Assembly: GCF_018343615.1 (NCBI RefSeq)
Contig: NZ_JAGYPI010000003.1
Coordinates: 310,001 to 374,000 of the forward strand
Direction of reading: 5' to 3'
From: Bacillus sp. FJAT-49736
GTDB lineage: Bacteria > Bacillota > Bacilli > Bacillales > Bacillaceae_C
Length of the DNA stretch: 64,000 nucleotides
Shown here: one piece after another, positions 62,055 through 64,000 of the stretch
Numbering within the stretch: the stretch's first letter is position 1
How the letters are laid out: each line of letters begins with the position of its first letter
Notes under the pieces: generated by a model
Told to the model about the DNA's origin: nothing
Databases searched by the model: none
What the model saw: only the letters and a program-made list of their open reading frames with translations
Translations under genes and position numbers: made by a program

Positions 62055-62099
62055 AAAAGGCGGTTTGTATTTATAGAAAATACAAACCGCCTTTTTTAT
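62054..62099 (+). terminator. Terminator after the amino acid permease
   Basis: AAAAAAGGCGGTTTGTATTT pairs with AAATACAAACCGCCTTTTTT. Confidence 0.92.
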
Positions 62100-62209
62100 A
62101 TTAGGGATAACTTTACAAGTTACTATTGATTTTGGGGAAAGTAGCAATTTCAACTGCTCCACTATGATAAACTAGTGTAATAAAGTGCAGTTTTTAAGGG
62201 GGAAACATT

Positions 62210-63355
62210 GTGATCCGGACTGTTTTATTTGATGTTGATGGTGTTTTATTAAGTGAAGAACGCTATTTCGATGCATCTGCTTTAACTGTATGGGAGCTTC
62301 TATATAGTGAGAATTATTTGGGATTAGCTCCTGAAAAATTCAAAACAGATTTTTCCGATGATGAAATTACCAGTATTAGAAATCAAGTCTTTAAACAGGA
62401 TCAGATATTAAAATTTTTTAAATCAAGAGGCCTTAATGCCAATTGGGATATGATTTATATAACCTTTTCCCATCATTTAATCCACCTATTATCGCAAATG
62501 AAGGAGAAGGAATATGATAAAATAGCAAATTGGTTGAATCAGGAAATAAATAGAAATACCCTTTTGGAAATAAAAGAAGTATTACGGGAATACCAGGTGG
62601 AGGTAGATTTTAATACCTTTCTAACGGATTTCGAAAATTTTTCTCAATCCAAGCAGGAATTATTAAACGTTCTTGATTTGCTTGCAGAAGAAAAGCTAGG
62701 AGTGGAACGATCTATATTGGGGAATAAGGGAGCCCTCTGGTCTGTGTGTGAGCATTGCTCTCAAGAATGGTATGTCGGAGATCGAAATGTTTATTCTTCT
62801 ACCGGTAGACCGTCTGTTCAAACCGGCAAGAAGGGTTTTTTAGAGGATGAAAAGGTATTGGCGTCACCGGCAGAGATTTCGGAAATGTTTCAATTCCTTA
62901 AAGAGGCAGGGATTGCAATAGGGATTGGTACGGGGAGGCCCGAACTCGAAACGGTTAAACCATTCGCTGCGCTAGGATGGCTGGAGGAATTCGATGAAAA
63001 TCATATTGTCACAGCGGATGATGTATTAAAGGCGGAAAAAACACTTTATAATAGGATGTCATTGGCAAAGCCACATCCATATACGTACTTGTTAGGTTTG
63101 GCGGGAAAACACACGGAAGCAGAAAAGGTATTAGGGCAACCATTGCCAATAAAGAATGGAGAGGAAGTCCTAATTGTAGGGGATTCACTTGCAGACTTAT
63201 TGGCTGCTGAAAAAATGGGGAGCCGATTTGCAGCCGTCTTAACGGGTCTCTCTGGAAAGGATGCTCGTGCAGACTTCGAAGCATACAAGGCGGAATTCAT
63301 TTTAGACTCTGTCTTAGAAATAAAAAATGTAATGGAAAGCTATAATCAGAAATGA
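62210..63355 (+). CDS. HAD-superfamily hydrolase
   Basis: A 381-residue haloacid dehalogenase-like phosphatase. Motif I is FDVDGVLL (nucleophile D8, acid D10), motif II IGTGRPE near 243, and the metal motif VGDSLADLLAAEKMG near 325. A large helical cap of about 200 residues separates motif I from motif II, making it longer than usual phosphoglycolate-type HADs; the substrate is unknown. The start is GTG at 62210 with AAGGGGG upstream. Confidence 0.88.
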   Translation: MIRTVLFDVDGVLLSEERYFDASALTVWELLYSENYLGLAPEKFKTDFSDDEITSIRNQVFKQDQILKFFKSRGLNANWDMIYITFSHHLIHLLSQMKEKEYDKIANWLNQEINRNTLLEIKEVLREYQVEVDFNTFLTDFENFSQSKQELLNVLDLLAEEKLGVERSILGNKGALWSVCEHCSQEWYVGDRNVYSSTGRPSVQTGKKGFLEDEKVLASPAEISEMFQFLKEAGIAIGIGTGRPELETVKPFAALGWLEEFDENHIVTADDVLKAEKTLYNRMSLAKPHPYTYLLGLAGKHTEAEKVLGQPLPIKNGEEVLIVGDSLADLLAAEKMGSRFAAVLTGLSGKDARADFEAYKAEFILDSVLEIKNVMESYNQK

Positions 63356-63387
63356 CAAGGTGGTGCCTGGCACCACCTTGTCATTTT
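63351..63387. terminator. Bidirectional terminator of GTGCC type
   Basis: TGACAAGGTGGTGCC and GGCACCACCTTGTCA form a perfect stem with GTGCCTGGCAC at its tip, followed by TTTTT. It serves the HAD gene and, on the other strand, serA. Confidence 0.9.
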
Positions 63388-64000
63388 TAATTATAGCCTG
63401 CTGGTAGCTCGAGAATTTGCACATTTTCAATTCCAGTTAACGATTGGAGCTGGGAAGCCACTGGAGCATCAATTTTTTTATCCAGAGTAAGAATCATGAT
63501 TGCTTCTCCTCCCACAGCAGATCTGCCTACTTGCATCGTTCCGATATTGACAAGGTGATCACCAAGAATGGAGCCAACACGGCCAATCATCCCAGGCATA
63601 TCAAGGTGTTTAATATATAGCAGATGCTTTTCCGGTTTAACATCTATACGGTAATCATTGATGCTTACGATTCTTGCACCTAATCCATTTAGGATGGTGG
63701 TACCGATGGTTAACTTTTCCTTTCCCTTATATAATGATAATTCCATAAAGTTGGAGAATCCTTTATTAGAGGCTTCTTTTTGAATTTTATATATGACTCC
63801 CTGTTCCTTTAATAAGTGGAGGGCATTAATGAGATTAACAGAGTCGCTTAAATGATGAGATAAGACGCCTTTTATAATGGAACGAGTAAGCAAATTCGTA
63901 TCTTCCTCAAGGAGTTCCCCAAAATAAGCAATTTGAATTTTATCTGGTGCTTTATCAAATAATTGAATTGCGATATGTGCCATTTGTTCCCCAATTTGTA
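63387..64000 (-). CDS. serA: D-3-phosphoglycerate dehydrogenase, C-terminal part (cut by window end)
   Basis: The C-terminal 204 residues of SerA, open through the window edge (residues IGEQMAHIAIQLF continue the frame upstream of the ATG at 63983). SerA oxidises 3-phosphoglycerate in the first step of serine synthesis. Present are the allosteric substrate-binding domain (about 1-125; DKIQIAYFGELLEE, GVLSHHLSDSVNLINA) and the ACT domain (KHLLYIKHLDMPGMIGRVGS, MQVGRSAVGGEAIMILTLD) that mediates serine feedback. The catalytic NAD domain lies beyond the window. Confidence 0.93.
   Translation of the reverse strand, partial: QIGEQMAHIAIQLFDKAPDKIQIAYFGELLEEDTNLLTRSIIKGVLSHHLSDSVNLINALHLLKEQGVIYKIQKEASNKGFSNFMELSLYKGKEKLTIGTTILNGLGARIVSINDYRIDVKPEKHLLYIKHLDMPGMIGRVGSILGDHLVNIGTMQVGRSAVGGEAIMILTLDKKIDAPVASQLQSLTGIENVQILELPAGYN

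Noticed and set aside
1-64000. tRNA, rRNA, prophage or integrative element
   Set aside because: No cloverleaf, ribosomal RNA, integrase, transposase or phage structural gene was seen in the window.

Overview
This AT-rich 64 kb window looks like the chromosome of an endospore-forming member of the Bacillaceae. The evidence is strong Gram-positive Shine-Dalgarno sequences with frequent TTG/GTG starts, an splA-splB spore photoproduct lyase operon, a gamma-SASP-like small protein, a Ser/Arg-repeat coat-like protein, a natK/natR/natA/natB locus and a thiM-thiD-thiE operon behind a TPP riboswitch. I see no rRNA, tRNA, transposase, phage module or CRISPR. The window ends inside serA.

Layout. 0.5-9 kb: glutamate decarboxylase with the pH-responsive C-terminal tail, a DinB-family gene with an early stop, a CPT-like kinase, small metabolic genes, a DsbA-family protein divergent from a TetR regulator, and a drug/metabolite transporter. 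9.3-14 kb: PadR regulator with an ABC exporter, then oligoendopeptidase F. 14-20 kb: histidine phosphatase, a MarR regulator with an MFS multidrug pump and a 25-bp palindromic operator, and a fabF divergent from an MmyB-type fatty-acid-linked regulator. 20-31 kb: CwlK-like peptidase, UvsE, M29 aminopeptidase, a 16-unit hairpin array, a second histidine phosphatase, a secreted protein of five 93-residue repeats, a fatty acid hydroxylase-type protein and a UvrD-like helicase. 31-37 kb: the Nat sodium/drug export locus and a small block of unknown membrane genes. 37.7-50.6 kb: lipoprotein, second UvsE convergent with splAB, polysaccharide deacetylase, MATE pump, GNAT, a broken truncated-hemoglobin gene, a minimal chemoreceptor, small enzymes and the SR-rich protein. 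50.7-64 kb: thiamine salvage, Nudix, an isolated hemY/cgoX, alpha-galactosidase, an ECF sigma/anti-sigma/lipoprotein operon, an amino acid permease, a HAD hydrolase and the serA 3' end.

How the genes work together. Two UvsE endonucleases and SplB give two separate routes for repairing UV photoproducts, a sporulation theme shared with a small protein carrying a forespore-type promoter divergent from splAB. Several regulator-transporter pairs (TetR, PadR-ABC, MarR-MFS, NatKR-NatAB, MATE) suggest a strong export and detoxification capacity.

The least explained content is non-coding: three intergenic tandem arrays with a 21-bp period, one 51/52-bp hairpin array, and a dispersed element of about 160 bp present in four copies plus a fragment. 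At least two genes (DinB-like, truncated hemoglobin) are inactivated by point lesions, and several short gene remnants are present.
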